Positions 1 through 20,379 of a stretch of 64,000 nt of DNA are shown here, piece by piece. The stretch spans positions 58,705,922 through 58,769,921 of the forward strand of contig NC_053149.1 in NCBI RefSeq assembly GCF_016808335.1. Reading direction: 5' to 3'. The position numbers and the translations under genes are program-made. Under the pieces are notes generated by a model. The model was not told the DNA's origin and did no database searches. It was given only the letters and a program-made list of their open reading frames with translations. Every line of letters starts with the position of its first letter. Position 1 is the first letter of the stretch. The DNA is from Panicum virgatum (taxonomy: Eukaryota > Streptophyta > Magnoliopsida > Poales > Poaceae).

Positions 1-726
1 ACTATCATAACAGAAATTAGGTTCATAATCCATAAAGGAAACAAATACTTAACAGTACAGGGATTTGGTATGTCATCATCCAAATGTATGATAGAGAACA
101 TATATAAGACCTAATTGATTAGTTGCATTAACTTAGCTATCAAGCTATATATCATGACACGAGGCATAAATCCACCAGTATAAGCTTCTGAACTTGACAT
201 TCCTGTTAATTTCACAAAATGGTACAAAAAAAGGTACTAATTGTTCAGTTGATCTTTGTTTTAGCCACCACTAAAGCCCACTAAAATACAAGTGAATTCA
301 TCATCCAATTGAAAAAAGTGCCATTACTATTTGACACGCAAAGAGAGGAAACACATGTTTGGACAATCACGAGACCTATACTTGCCTCGTCCTTGGAACA
401 AGTGAGTGGAGTTAGTCATATCATTTCGAGGCCAAGCGAGAGCAAAGGGAGACCCAGGTTGCAAGATGACAAGGCTGAGTACAATCCCACCTCTTAAGCC
501 CCAAAAGATTCATCACTTGCAATGCTAGTTGCTTGGAAGAGAACAGGAAGAAAATGCCTCATGAAGTTTCTAGTCAGATAGTTACACCATTTTCAATTTT
601 AAAAGATCCATCATCCATTGTGAATGTAGAGGCAGTTACCGAATTTGTTCTTTTAAAGAACAATTTGAATTGTATTCTAACAGCATCAAACAGCAACAAA
701 ACATCGAGAATGGGCATTCCACTTAC
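1..726. other. Presumed intron of the UBP12-like gene, no exon seen
   Basis: The minus-strand exon ending at 727 is followed by a good donor (GTAAGT at 726-721), so the gene should continue to the left. I read this stretch on the minus strand for the next conserved block of UBP12 proteins (the part after the TYRP.RP region) and did not find it. Most likely it is an intron that continues past the window edge. Short open frames here look like chance. Confidence 0.5.
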
Positions 727-9610
<8,884 letters not shown>

Positions 9611-11655
9611 GGTGATGAAGCACGGCGGCTCCGACGCCGGTGGACCGACGGAGGGTCAGATCGCTGCGCGATCGCCCTGAAGAAAACGGATTTGGGATCG
9701 CTAGGCTAGGGTTTAGGGAGGGGCGAGGAGAGGAGGAAGCTGAGGCGAGAAGGGGAAGAGCAGCAGGGGGGGAATGCAAAAGGTTTTCCGCTATAAAGGC
9801 TGCGGGCGCGGCTTTTCTTCTGAGGAACGGTTTGCCGTCCAGGTTTGGGCTTTTGGAGGAGATTGAACCGGGCTGGTTTCGTCCTCACCAACATGGTTGG
9901 GCAGTTGGCTACGGCTTTACTTTGACTGAATGGTAGAAAAAAAAAACAGCACATCCAACCGTTTGGCCGCAATTGGTTTCGCGCGTGTAAGCGCGTGAAG
10001 AAAAAGAGAGTCTCACATAGCGTTTTTGGATCGTTTAAAATGGGAGGTAGGATATGAAAATAAAGTGCCAGCTAACCCTTATTTAACAAATCTCTAGGAG
10101 CATCTTTAAGAGTCTTTTTAAATTTCACTCTCTAAATAATTATTTGGAGAGTCATGTACATAAAAATTGCTCTCTATATATCTTCACTCTCCAATAATTT
10201 TTTTATATCTTGTTTACACTTTATAGAGCCATTTTATTTATCTTTCTTTGGCTAGCGAGAAATCTGGAATAGATGATGGCTACATTTGGATAACCACTTA
10301 GAGAATCTCTTGGAGACTATTTTTCCATCAAAATCTCCATTTTTAACAATTAGGATGAATATATAGAGCCTCTTGGAGTTGCTCTAAGGCGGATTATATG
10401 GAGAGATTTGCCAAACTATAATTTACATAGGAATAATGCTAAGTAGATTTTGTAAAGCTAATCTTACAATAGTTACAGATACAAGTGTAATAATTGCCGC
10501 TAATCATATGCAAGATTACCTTTACCGGTAAGTGAAAAAACCGGAGGTAGCCGATAAACGTGTTTATTGGAATTCTTGAAAATTTGTTGGGTTCACTGTT
10601 TTCCTTTCAAATAAAATTTTAAAAAATCCTCAATTTGTACACAAAATAGTCCAAAATAATCTAGATTATCTCCAAACAATCTAACATGAAAAATTAAGAC
10701 ATCACAATGCATAGAAATAAGAAGATATATGGATTAGGAGGAAGGGAGGGTGAGATGTTTTTTGCCGAGCTAGTAATCTATGGGCATGAATTCAAAATGG
10801 CCAGAAATTTTGGACGATAAGAAAAAATGAGAAGACATACGGGTTGGAAGGAAGAAGAAAATGAGGAGGAAGAAGAAATAAGCTCGCTCTAGCTTGAAAT
10901 CTTGGATACGCCACTGATAATACATATAGTAGAAGGTAAATCCTATTTTGATATTTTATATTGGTGTATCTAAGAAGTTATGTGCCTTAATTGACGATTG
11001 AAATAGTCTTGCAATGTCTTGTTTTATTTTTATTGAGAAGTATTTGTGTTGGAAATGGTGGCCAAGTACTTTATTTCTCTACATTATCTTTTGACTCCTC
11101 ATAAAAAATAAAGGCATGACAACCTACTTAATGAAAAGGAAAAAGTACATTTTTCTACTTTACTACTTCACATTGTCTGTTTAGCCTCAAATAAATTTAG
11201 TCTCAATTTGCTAAAAATATTGCAGATAGTGCAATCTACTCCCTAATGAGGGTTTTTTTTTGCGAGGTAGTAATATGATACCTTGTGTTAGAAAAATACT
11301 TTATAAAAATAAACTCTTCAAGGTTGATTTAGTTGCTCTTTGCATGGCGCGTGCGCTTTCCTGACCCGGAATCTGAGTAGTCAAGATTTTTGTGCCTGAT
11401 GACCTGTGCAATCTGCCGATGTGACTGCTGAATCTGTTGAAATATAGGACTCGTATTCTCTCTTTTTTTATAGGATAGGACTCGTATTCTAGTCCGCATG
11501 AAAGACATACTCGTACATCAATTCGTATCATATCCAGATTCCCCGGCCGTAGCAAAGCGCGATTGTATCCACGTCTAGTTGTCAGTTTTTACTCGTTAGC
11601 TTCTATCATTTGGCCTGCGGTCCTCAACCTCAAATCATCTCCCCGGCCGATATCC
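9611..11655. other. Intergenic region upstream of the UBP12-like gene
   Basis: The first 300 bases are GC-rich and should hold the 5' UTR and core promoter of the minus-strand UBP12-like gene. The rest is AT-rich with no coding similarity seen. It includes a probable MITE at 10,095-10,386. Confidence 0.5.
10095..10386. mobile_element. MITE-like inverted-repeat element
   Basis: The left end reads CTAGGAGCATCTTTAAGAG. The reverse complement of the right end reads TTAGAGCAACTCCAAGAG. The imperfect terminal inverted repeats enclose about 290 AT-rich bases with further internal complementarity (TTGGAGAGT/ACTCTCCAA). This layout fits a short non-autonomous DNA transposon. The exact ends and target duplication are unclear. 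Confidence 0.5.
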
Positions 11656-12665
11656 ATGGGCGCCGCCGGCCTCCTAGACAATGAGCGCGGCTTCGTGGAG
11701 AGGCCCAATAGGACTATAGGAGTATCATCGTACTTGCATTGTTTCTCATCACGCTACGTTGCCTCTACTGATCGTCTACGACTTGTCGCCGCCCGAGTTC
11801 TGGGTGAAGTTGCCCGCCGTCGAGGGGGCGCTAGAACGAGCGCCGACGCGGTGACCGCGCCCACCTTCCACACCACCCTCCGAGCAGTGGTGGATCTACA
11901 AGATATGCCGGGTGGGCCATGGCATACCCTGTAAATCGGCCCAATCCATATACATGAAAGAAGCCACAGAAAAATACATCGATGGCGCATCCGCGACGCA
12001 GCCCTTCGGCAAGCCAGCCAGGTCGCGGGCTCTGCCCACACGACTGCATCTCCATCGTCCGCCTTGATCTGCTACTGCCCAATGGAGCCGGCCGGACTGC
12101 CACAAAGACCGCCGTCCACCCGCCGTCCTCTCCATCTCCTGTCTCCAATCTCCTGCCGATGTGAGATGTAATTATGTGCACTCGCTTCTTCCCAGCTCAT
12201 AAACTGATGTGTATCGTAGATGAAGATTAGTACAATCAAATGAGTTGATCAGACAAGAAGTAAATTGTAACCTTCTCTAAACAACTGTGAGTTTGTAATT
12301 TTTTATGCTTATTTTAGACTTAGTGTTTGGTCTATTTCCATTGTAATTTATGCAAGTTTCAAACTTAATTAAAAGATTTTAAGACATTATCAGATCTTTT
12401 ACAAGTATTATCATGTTTTTAATTATCTTATACTTCTATACTAAAATTTTGAGAAAGTTGTTTTCCAAATTGTAGGTTGGATCATTAGCTTTGCATACCC
12501 TATGTTAAAATCCTAGATCCGCCACTCCTCCGAGTACGACCTTTGCAGCAACCATGGCCTCTGGCCGCTCTGCGGCAAGGGGGCCGCGTGGACGTGGCAT
12601 ACACGGGTGTGCCGTTCGCGCATGGCGACCTCCCGGACCTCTGCGTGACGGTGATCCGCATACCC
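11656..12665 (+). pseudogene. LEA2/NHL-like membrane protein pseudogene, copy A, split by a hAT element
   Basis: The start is MGAAGLLDNERGFVERPN, matching the N-terminus of copy B at 14.89 kb (MGAGLLDDDERGFMERRN). A 5-base insertion just after this (CTATA within AATAGGACTATAGGAG) breaks the frame before the transmembrane segment. The conserved ectodomain start (ACCGCGCCCACCTTCCACAC) is then interrupted at 11,885-12,526 by a hAT element. It resumes at 12,535 with words for LWPLCGKGGRVDVAYTGVPF. After GTGACGG (about 12,650) similarity stops and a repeat shared with 26.1 kb begins, so the C-terminal third is missing. The LEA2/NHL assignment rests on layout (short cytosolic part, one TM helix, beta-rich ectodomain) and is tentative. 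Confidence 0.6.
11885..12526. mobile_element. Non-autonomous hAT element inside LEA2-like copy A
   Basis: Ends CAGTGGTGGATCTA and (reverse complement) AGTGGCGGATCTAG form hAT-type terminal inverted repeats. The 8-bp target duplication CCTCCGAG is exact (11,877-11,884 and 12,527-12,534). The 642-bp interior shows no transposase. Removing it rejoins the interrupted gene copy, which confirms the borders. Confidence 0.85.
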
Positions 12666-13280
12666 ATATGCATGGTCCTTATTGAGATTAAACATGGTAT
12701 TAATGTTAGCAGGCTAGATGATGCATGTGTTTGGCAACTGCTCCCTCGGTCACAAATTAAATATTGGTTTAGAAAATTTCAGACACATTAATAGTAGTGA
12801 AAAATGACCGTGTTACCTCCAATTAACTACAACAATTTTGATTAAAAACCACGCTATTTATTTGATTCTCTAAATACTCAATAAATACAAATGCATTGAA
12901 ACCGGAAAAATAATATATCTACTTAAGCTGACTCTATGCCCATCTTTATATAATTTTTCTTAGTATTTTTTTGATAATGCTTTAGGTCAATCTCAATGCA
13001 TAGTTTTATGACACAATTACCAATACTGAGAACTTGGTAACCGAGCCAAAGGAGTATTACGGGGATGAAACTTCTATCATATATGATGAAACTCCATCTT
13101 CTCTCTCCTCATAATCATCGTGTCATATCCGCAAATTTGTGGATATGACATATAATTTAATGCTTATGAACTGTTATGAAATTCTTATTGAGACTGCCTT
13201 AATTAGATAGACTTTATAACAATTTAGAAGATCTCTCTAAATTTGAAGGCTAAACAAACACTTATTTTGATACGGAGGGA
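12655..13280. repeat. Duplicated AT-rich segment with Stowaway-like ends
   Basis: About 400 bases from CGCATACCCATATGCATGGTC onward recur almost unchanged at 26,098-26,470. Inside, CTCCCTCGGTCACAAA (about 12,742) and the reverse-oriented ATACGGAGGGAGTA (about 13,265) look like the two ends of an old Stowaway-type MITE. The shared segment shows that this region and the 26-kb region derive from one duplication. Confidence 0.6.
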
Positions 13281-13636
13281 GTAACTCAGATTACATGTAT
13301 GTGCAATAAATTTTTGGATGCATGTTGATACAATTAAGAATCATATTTACCATGCAAATTCGTAATACCAAGCAAAACATATGCATGCTGGTCGGCTATT
13401 GGAGTGTCGATAGGTCCAATCGTGCAAGCTAACCTGTCGGCAATTGTAATGCCAATATGCTATTCGGCCGACAATGGCCGAGAGCAATCCTGTCAGCTTC
13501 CTAAGAGTCGATAAGAAACTATATTTGCAATTTTCGTAATCAACCATTTACTTTTATAGTTTTCTATTAAAATAATATTATTGAAAAAATTCATCGCTGT
13601 CGCAAGTACAGAAAACATACTCACAGTAATTGCAGA
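13281..13636. other. Intergenic, no gene seen
   Basis: This stretch contains short inverted words of the type GTCGGC...GCCGAC (about 13,390-13,510) that recur loosely at 25,590-25,700 and look repeat-derived. No coding signal. Confidence 0.4.
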
Positions 13637-13644
13637 CATGAGTG

Positions 13645-14585
13645 TATAGATGGCCAACGGGCTGGCCCAGCATGGCCCGGCACGGTGCTGGATGGGCCTT
13701 AACGGGCTGTCGTGCCTCACGCCCGGGCCGTGCCGCTGCGAGCTTCGTGCCTGGCATTCGGCCCAGACATGGCACTATGGGCCATTTTTCGTGCCGTGCC
13801 GGCCCGTGAGGCACGCCACAGTTCACGGGCTGTGCCAGCCCACAGTCTGGAGCTCCTCTTCCCCGTGACCCCTGAGCCAGCCTACACCCGCGCCGTCCTC
13901 CTCTTCCGCTTCCTCCTCGTTGGGACTCGGGACCTTGGGCGCCGCCCCCGACTCCATGGCAGCATGGTTCCCCGCCACCGCACGTCGCCTCTCCAGCCGC
14001 CTCGTCTTCTTCGACCACGTGCTGAGGGACGCCGCCAAGGAAGGCGGCAACAAGGAGGCGGCGCAAGGATGCGTCTTTGAGCTACCCTGCTTCGGGAGCG
14101 CCACCGCAATCTATCTGGACCTAGAGTCTCTCGGCATCACCGTGCCGCCGGGTAGACCGAGTGGCGAGACCGCAAGAGGCCGGGCGAGAGAGAGAGGCGG
14201 CGCCGGCGGCTGGTTAGGGTTTGGGGGCAGTCAGGTGGATGAGGAGGGGGGTTATATTGGGTGGGGGCGGTTTTGTGGGCTGGGCCGCCTGCCCCAGGGA
14301 GCTGTTGGGCGTTGGGGGAGGGGGGGACGGACCACCACGGGGCTGATTGGTGGGAGCGGGCCGTGCCATGTGCCTAGAGTGTGGTGCAACCACGTCCTGC
14401 TCCCCCGGGCCGTGCCAGCCCGGGCCGTGGGAACGTGCTGTGCCATGTGCCTAGAGTGCGGTCCAAGCACGTCCAGCTCCCCCGGGCCGTGCCAGCCCGG
14501 GCCTGGGCCACACCGGGCTTGGGTCAGGCCAAAAAAACCAGGCCTCGTGTCGGGCTAATGGGCTCGGGCTGCATTGCCAACTATA
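13645..14585 (+). mobile_element. Non-autonomous hAT element with GGCCCGKGC-rich ends and captured gene-like insert
   Basis: A perfect 8-bp target duplication CATGAGTG flanks it (13,637-13,644 and 14,586-14,593). The ends are TATAGATGGCCAACGGGC and, reverse-complemented, TATAGTTGGCAATGCAGC. Both subterminal regions are packed with GGGCCGTGCC/GGCCCGGCAC words, as in many grass hAT elements. No transposase is present. The middle (about 13,920-14,180, plus) is a GC-rich open frame (MAAWFPATARRLSSRLVFFD...) that looks like a captured host exon. Its source was not recognised. Confidence 0.85.
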
Positions 14586-14885
14586 CATGAGTGGTACAAT
14601 GGTCTCTACTCACAAGTTCTTTGGATGCATTTAGGATGATCCTATACAGTAGGAGGGCAATGTCAATGTGAAAACTTTATATTGGGGTCCAAGTTCTCCG
14701 CGTATAATAGATGTCATTTTGGATTTCGACATGTGTAATCTCTGTTGGGACTTTGATGAGTTTGCTAAAGACACACATCAACGACATAAACATCTCTGCT
14801 ATAACGACGGCTGTGCCGACCGAACAAAGGTCCACTCGTTAGCTTGTTTTGGTTTCTGGATCCTCGAATCATCTTCTGATATCCA

Positions 14886-15412
14886 TGGGCGCCGGCCTCC
14901 TTGACGACGATGAGCGCGGCTTCATGGAGAGGCGCAATTGGAGTACCATCGTACTTTCATTGTTTTTCATCGCGCTATGCTTAACGTTGCTTCTACTGAT
15001 CGTCTACGACTCCTTGCCGCCCGAGTTCTGGGTGAAGTTGTCCACCGTCGAGGGGCTCGACCGGAGCGCCGACGCGGTGACCGCGCCCCCTTCCACCGTT
15101 CCACATCACCCTACGAGTCAATTACAACCATGGCGGCAACCATGGGCTCTGGGCCGCTCTGCGGCAAGGGGGGCCGCTTGGACGCTGCGTACGCGGGCGT
15201 GCCGACCTCCCGGAGTTCTGCGTGACGGCGGGGACCGTCGTATCCGTCCCCGTCGTCGCCACGAGCCAGGGGCTGGGGCTGCCCGACGAGCTGTACGAGC
15301 GCATGGAGGGGCAGCGGCGGCGGCGCGAGCGCGTGAAGCTGGAGGTGTGTGCGGATAGATGACTTAACCAGCGGGTCGCCTCTGGTGCTGTGGTGCACGG
15401 CGATACTGCATG
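14886..15412 (+). pseudogene. LEA2/NHL-like membrane protein, copy B, frameshifted
   Basis: This is the best-preserved 5' half of the family. It begins MGAGLLDDDERGFMERRNWS, then a hydrophobic helix (TIVLSLFFIALCLTLLLLIV), then DSLPPEFWVKLSTVEGLDRS. An extra CGTTCC-type insertion near 15,090 shifts the frame at the ectodomain start. About 13 nt are missing near 15,200 compared with copies A and C. Other frames then read the expected CGKGGRLDAAYAGVP, VVSVPVVATSQGLGLPDELY and ERMEGQRRRRERVKLEV. The C-terminal region runs to about 15,412. The product, if any, would be a short N-terminal membrane peptide. The family fit to LEA2/NHL is inferred from layout only. Confidence 0.6.
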
Positions 15413-15777
15413 GACAACCAAAAGGACCATTCATATGCCCAATGATGGTCAAGTAGAAACATGTATTTCTTTTCTTTTCTTTTTATTTTTTGAGACGGCT
15501 GCCATTGTGTTATTTGTAACGATGGACACGGTGACTCTGAAATGCAAGTATATGACTTATATTTCTAGAATCCAAGTTTACTTAGTATCTTGACTCCACT
15601 CTTTGGACCTTTTTTTTTGCAATTTAACACTTTAATGACCTCATCAACTATAAAAATTGTTTTTATCCGACTTCGTATGAAAAGTTTTCAAAGGCAACCG
15701 ACATATGAAAAAGTTTGTCTTCATGAGTATAAGTATCAGGTAGTGTAATTAGCATAAAAATGGCAATTAACTTTTAT

Positions 15778-16387
15778 CACTGCTAGAAAATGGTTCATTC
15801 GTCCGTGGACTTTAGTACCGGGCATATTTTGGTCCGGTACTAATATTGCCCCGAGGTCATTTTAATACCGGGTCCAAATTTAAACGTCCTCTGAGCCATT
15901 TTAGTACCGGCCCAAAACACCAGCCAATACTAAATGTCGCCTTTTAGTACCGGTCGGTGTTTTAGGCCGGTGGTAAAATGGCGTGGCCATTTAGTACTGG
16001 CCCAAGACACCGGCCGGTATTAAATGGACCTCTACGGATTACTTCAAAAGAAATGCATCTTCTACCCAGTCACATCTGGTGTATAGGTGGGATGGTAAGG
16101 AAGCTACACGCGAGGCTGGAAGTCGTGGGTTCGAATCCTCGCGCGCGTGAAAAATTGGCATGACTTGTGAGTGTGCGGGCCTTCCGAGAGTTTAAGATAT
16201 TTTTTTTGCTATAAAACTGTTTAGTACCTGCCGGTGTTGCCGACCGGTACTAAACGTCCACTTTAGTACCGGATATTTTGACCAGTACTAAATGACGTGT
16301 CATTTAGTACCGGCCAATCGGTACCGGTCAGCCGCCCGGTACTAAAGGGGTTGCTGACCGGTATTATTGTTGGTTTTTCTAGCGGTG
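15778..16387. mobile_element. Short CACTA-type element with TTAGTACCGG subterminal repeats
   Basis: It begins CACTGCTAGAAAA and ends TTTTCTAGCGGTG (reverse complement CACCGCTAGAAAA), with the 3-bp duplication TAT on both sides (15,775-15,777; 16,388-16,390). Many copies of TTAGTACCGG and its complement fill both arms, as expected for CACTA transposase binding sites. No transposase is present. A tRNA-like B-box (GGGTTCGAATCC) sits at about 16,126. Confidence 0.82.
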
Positions 16388-16899
16388 TATATTAAAGTCT
16401 TAAAGCATGTCACAACGGTTTCAGCCCATTTTGAAAGGGCGAAGTATTATAAGACATTCCACAATGTGTAGCTTTACTAGTGATGATTTCATATCACAAT
16501 TCACAAGTGATGTCTGTTTCGCTTGGAATGTCGCAGTGTGCGGCATCACTCTCTTTCTGCACCTGGAACCTAAAATAAAATTAAAAATCCCAAACTCATC
16601 TCTTCTCTTCTTCACTCCAAATGTATACATTATATTTTAATAGGCAAGCATCGATACTTGTTCTTGCGCCGAAGCCATAAATTAGCAGGCATCGGGTGCT
16701 GCACTGTTCGAGCACCGCTAGAAGTTAGCCTGAAATCCAAAAAGTGCTTTCAAGCATCACTTTAGCAATACACTGTGGAGGGCCTAAACGATGCAATGCA
16801 CCTATTGCCTGTAACGAGGCAAGAGAGATTTGCAAATTAAAGACAAGAGAGCTAGCACACGAAGAAATTATGCGTTATAGATAGAAGATGTATGCTTTA

Positions 16900-19560
16900 T
16901 GTAACAGCTCTAGGTTAATTAAGAGGATAATCATGTCATCATAAGCATCATCAAGCACTAAGCATGATTAGCTTGCACTTAGGGGAGAGAAAACTATAGG
17001 GTTAACCCTCTAAATTTTATAGAGGCGGACTGTCCGCTCCTATATGGCGGACTATCCGCAGTTCATCAGCACGACTGACCTTGGTCAACCACGACTCAGT
17101 TAGATTCCTTGCCACATCAACGACCGCGGACGGTCCACGACCCACTTGCGGACGGTCCGCCAGTGCACAGCCGATGCGTATCATGCGCGCAGAAACTTGA
17201 CGTCACATACCCCTTCCGGGCCCCACACGTCAGCCCGACCCTCTCAGTCACCTGAGCACCTCCTGCTCACTCTCTCTCCCTCCCATTCACCCAAACTCTC
17301 TCTCTACCAAAGCCATGGAGGAGCTCCCCCTCCTTCCCCACCATTGAAGCCCTACCTCACCGGATGTTCGTCAGAGGACGCCGGAGAACAACGCCGACGG
17401 GCTGCACCACCCTAACTCCTTCTTCTTCCTTGGGGAGGAGCTTCCCCAACAAGTTCTTCCTCACCTTCATCCCCTTCCTCAAGCTTCAGGCAAGGAGGAC
17501 GAACTCGAGCTTCACCAAGCCCTCCCCACCACCTTGGAGCTCTTGCCGTTGTTCCACCCGTCTCCGGTAAGCTTATCCCTTCTCCGATCAATCTCTATTG
17601 CCCTAGGATTGGAAGCCATGAGCCCACCTAGAGCACAAATCACCATTGTTGACCTAGAGCTTCGAGACCCTAATGCATGTGGGATTTAGTTACCAAAACG
17701 AAATCCCTACACTCCCAGGAACCTCTAGGAACAAACCCCATCCCAAACAATGGTCGGAATCACCGACGGTGAACTCGCCAGTGAGCCTCGGCCGTGGCGC
17801 GAACGGTCCGCCCGTCATGGCCGGACGGTCTGCCAGTTCCCGACCCAACCAACAGAGCCTCTGGACGTTTTTCAGCCTTTCAAAATTTGAGAAGTGGACG
17901 GTCCGCTTCTTCTACGTGGACGGTCCGCGGTTCATTTTTCAGCCTTGCGTAGGAACACACAGAGAACCTGTTTTCACCCAAAACAGTCCGCGGTTGGCCG
18001 GCGGACGGTCCGCCACTTGGTCCGCCGTTTAGGACCGGACGATCTGCTCCTCCTAAGCGAACGGTCCGCATTTACTTGTTTGATGCCCTTGCACTCACCT
18101 ATGAACAACCCACTTATGTACCTTATGACTAGCCTCTTGTATCATAGTTTTGCAATGTTGAAGCATGCCTTCTCATGTCATTAGCATATCATTGCACTCA
18201 TTCATGACATACTTATTTATCAAGCATCACTGCACTCGTGTAGAGACCTTGACGCCAGAGCAAGAAGAGGGTGACACGGAGGCCGTGGGAGACGATACTT
18301 CCTTTGTGAATCAAGGAAGGCACCTATGCATCTTTTACTCCCTATTTTGGATCAATGAAGTATATGAGTCTTGTTTGCACATGAGTTACCATATAGTATT
18401 AGTATATATGTTAATGTTGCTTAGAAGTTAGAACCCATTTGATGCATTACAAACCTTGTTTAGAACTCTACCCTCTAGGTGAGTATGCTTGTTAGGTGTC
18501 ACGAAATATATGCTTAGCCATGCTTAGCTTCGGTAGAAGACGAGAGGTGGCAAGGGCACCACCCCTCATGAGCTATAGGATGCATGATTAATTTCCACAT
18601 AACTAGTTAGTGATGAATGAAAGTTGAGCAAATTTGAACGATGATTCGGACTTGGGCAAGTATGGTAGGGCCATGTTGGGAGCGGAACTCGAATGACAGA
18701 CTTGCCTGAGTTGATTAAGGACCGATGCGCAATCGCTTTGATACTTGAGCATTTTTTCGTACAAGCCACATGCTTCATAATGGGAAGGTAAGCCAACTAG
18801 CATAAGTCACACCTTGCCTTGATCGGATTCAATGCGAGTCGTGATGGAGTTTGATCGGCGGTTCCGGTGCACTTGTCCTCCTCAACCGTTAGCTCATAGT
18901 CGGTTGTATTTGTGTGAAAGGTTGAGAGCATGAATCAACACTTATCCTTGGCCGCGGGTATGGTCGTTGGTCTTACTCTCGTGTGAGAAAAGTTGTACAC
19001 CCCTGCAGGGTCCATAATTTATTGCAATAGCCGCGCTCTCGGACATTGATCATGCTCTTGTACTTTGACTTTAACGTAGAGTTACCGATTGAAGTTCATG
19101 GAAGATTGAGCTTAAGATAAATGATCACTTTACTTATGCAATTGTATTGATGAATGCTATAGAGATCATAGATGTCTTGTCTTTTGCTTGTTATAACTTG
19201 ATCAAAGTTAGATGCTTTTTATGCAAAAATTAAATACCATGACCTATTCTTGCTACTAACCAAATGCATTCTCCTTAAGGTCGGGCAAGTATATACCCAT
19301 ATCGGATAAGTCCTGCAAGTACCCTTTGTACTAATGGTGCTATCGATAAAGTTGATGCAGATGACATGCAGCTGGAGGCCGTCTTTGGGTACTTCTACCC
19401 CGCGGACGGAGGTGCAGGTGAGGAGTAGATGGCCGGGGGCTATAAGAAGGGCACTATCGGCATATAGTGTTAACCATTTATTTGCGTTATGTATGGAGTG
19501 CTTTTACCGTAGAATTTCCGCTGCAAACTCTGAAGACTTGATGTAATGAACCTTGAACCT
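16900..19560. mobile_element. LTR-retroelement-derived sequence (solo LTR or fragment)
   Basis: It starts near TGTAACAGCTCTAGG, a TGTAACA start shared by many grass gypsy LTRs. It runs about 2.6 kb without a consistent reading frame to shortly before the inverted LEA2-like copy at 19.6 kb. It contains a dense set of imperfect palindromes GCGGACGGTCCGC (17,027-18,065), typical of grass retroelement regulatory regions. I could not find a second LTR or a target duplication, so the ends are approximate. Confidence 0.55.
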
Positions 19561-19639
19561 CTTTTGTAATGTGAATTCGTGTTGGATGTGACTCTGTAAT
19601 GGTATTGCTATCGCTATTCCACGCACATTCTTCTAAACC

Positions 19640-20311
19640 GGCAGTATAAAAGGGTCTTCTGGCTGCCCGAACACTTGGTAGAGAAACGGCTCCTTTCGGT
19701 GCCCGTGCAGTATCGCCGTGCACCGCAGCAGCAACGGCGCCCCGTGGTTGCCGGTAATCTCATGCATCCCTACGTTCACCGCCAGCTGCACGTGTTCGCG
19801 CCGCCGGCGCTATCCCTCCATGCGCTCGTACAGCTCGTCGGGTAGGCCCAGCCCCCGGTGGCGACGATGGGGACGGAGCACACGGTCCCCGGCGGCGACG
19901 ATGGGGACGGAGCACACGGTCCCCGGCGGCACGCAGAAGTTGGGCAGCTCGCCGTGCGCGAGCGGCACGCCCTCGTAGGCCACGTCCACGCGGTCCCCTC
20001 TGCCGCAGATGACCCGCGAGACGACTTTGTTGTTGACGCGTAGGGTGACGTTGAAGGTGGGCGCCGCCGTCGCATGGGCGCTCCACTCATCGCTCGCGCC
20101 CCTCGACGCCGGCCACTTTCACTTCACCCAGGACTCCCTTGCACCGTGGCGCTGGTAGTCCACCTGGGTGCCCCAAATAGAGAGGAAGAGCATGACTGCC
20201 AAACAGAGCAGGATGGATACTAGTGCTTTTCGCAACGCACTCCAGTGCCCACAGATGCTTCTCCACGAAATCCTGCTGATCATTGTCTTCCAAGAGGCCG
20301 GCGGCGGCCAT
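19640..20311 (-). pseudogene. LEA2/NHL-like membrane protein pseudogene, copy D (minus)
   Basis: Minus strand from the ATG at 20,311: MAAAGLLEDNDQQDFVEKHL. The hydrophobic helix (ILLCLAVMLFLSIW) is in another frame because of a one-base shift after KSTS. Further frames give TFNVTLRVNNKVVSRVICG, GDRVDVAYEGVPLAHGELP, GLPDELYERMEG and a C-terminus FLYQVFGQPEDPFILPV with a stop near 19,640. A 34-bp tandem duplication (two copies of GCGACGATGGGGACGGAGCA... at about 19,860-19,928) adds another frameshift. The domain order equals copies A-C in reverse orientation, so it is a dead family member. Confidence 0.68.
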
Positions 20312-20379
20312 GGTTAGCTGTCGGCGGAGACGAGCCGAGCGAGAAACCAAGGGAAGAAATAAATTTTACAAGTCAACAA

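Noticed and set aside
16081..16150. Possible tRNA gene
   Set aside because: Only the B box is convincing. The T-stem and acceptor stem do not pair well, so it is listed as a tRNA-like segment only.
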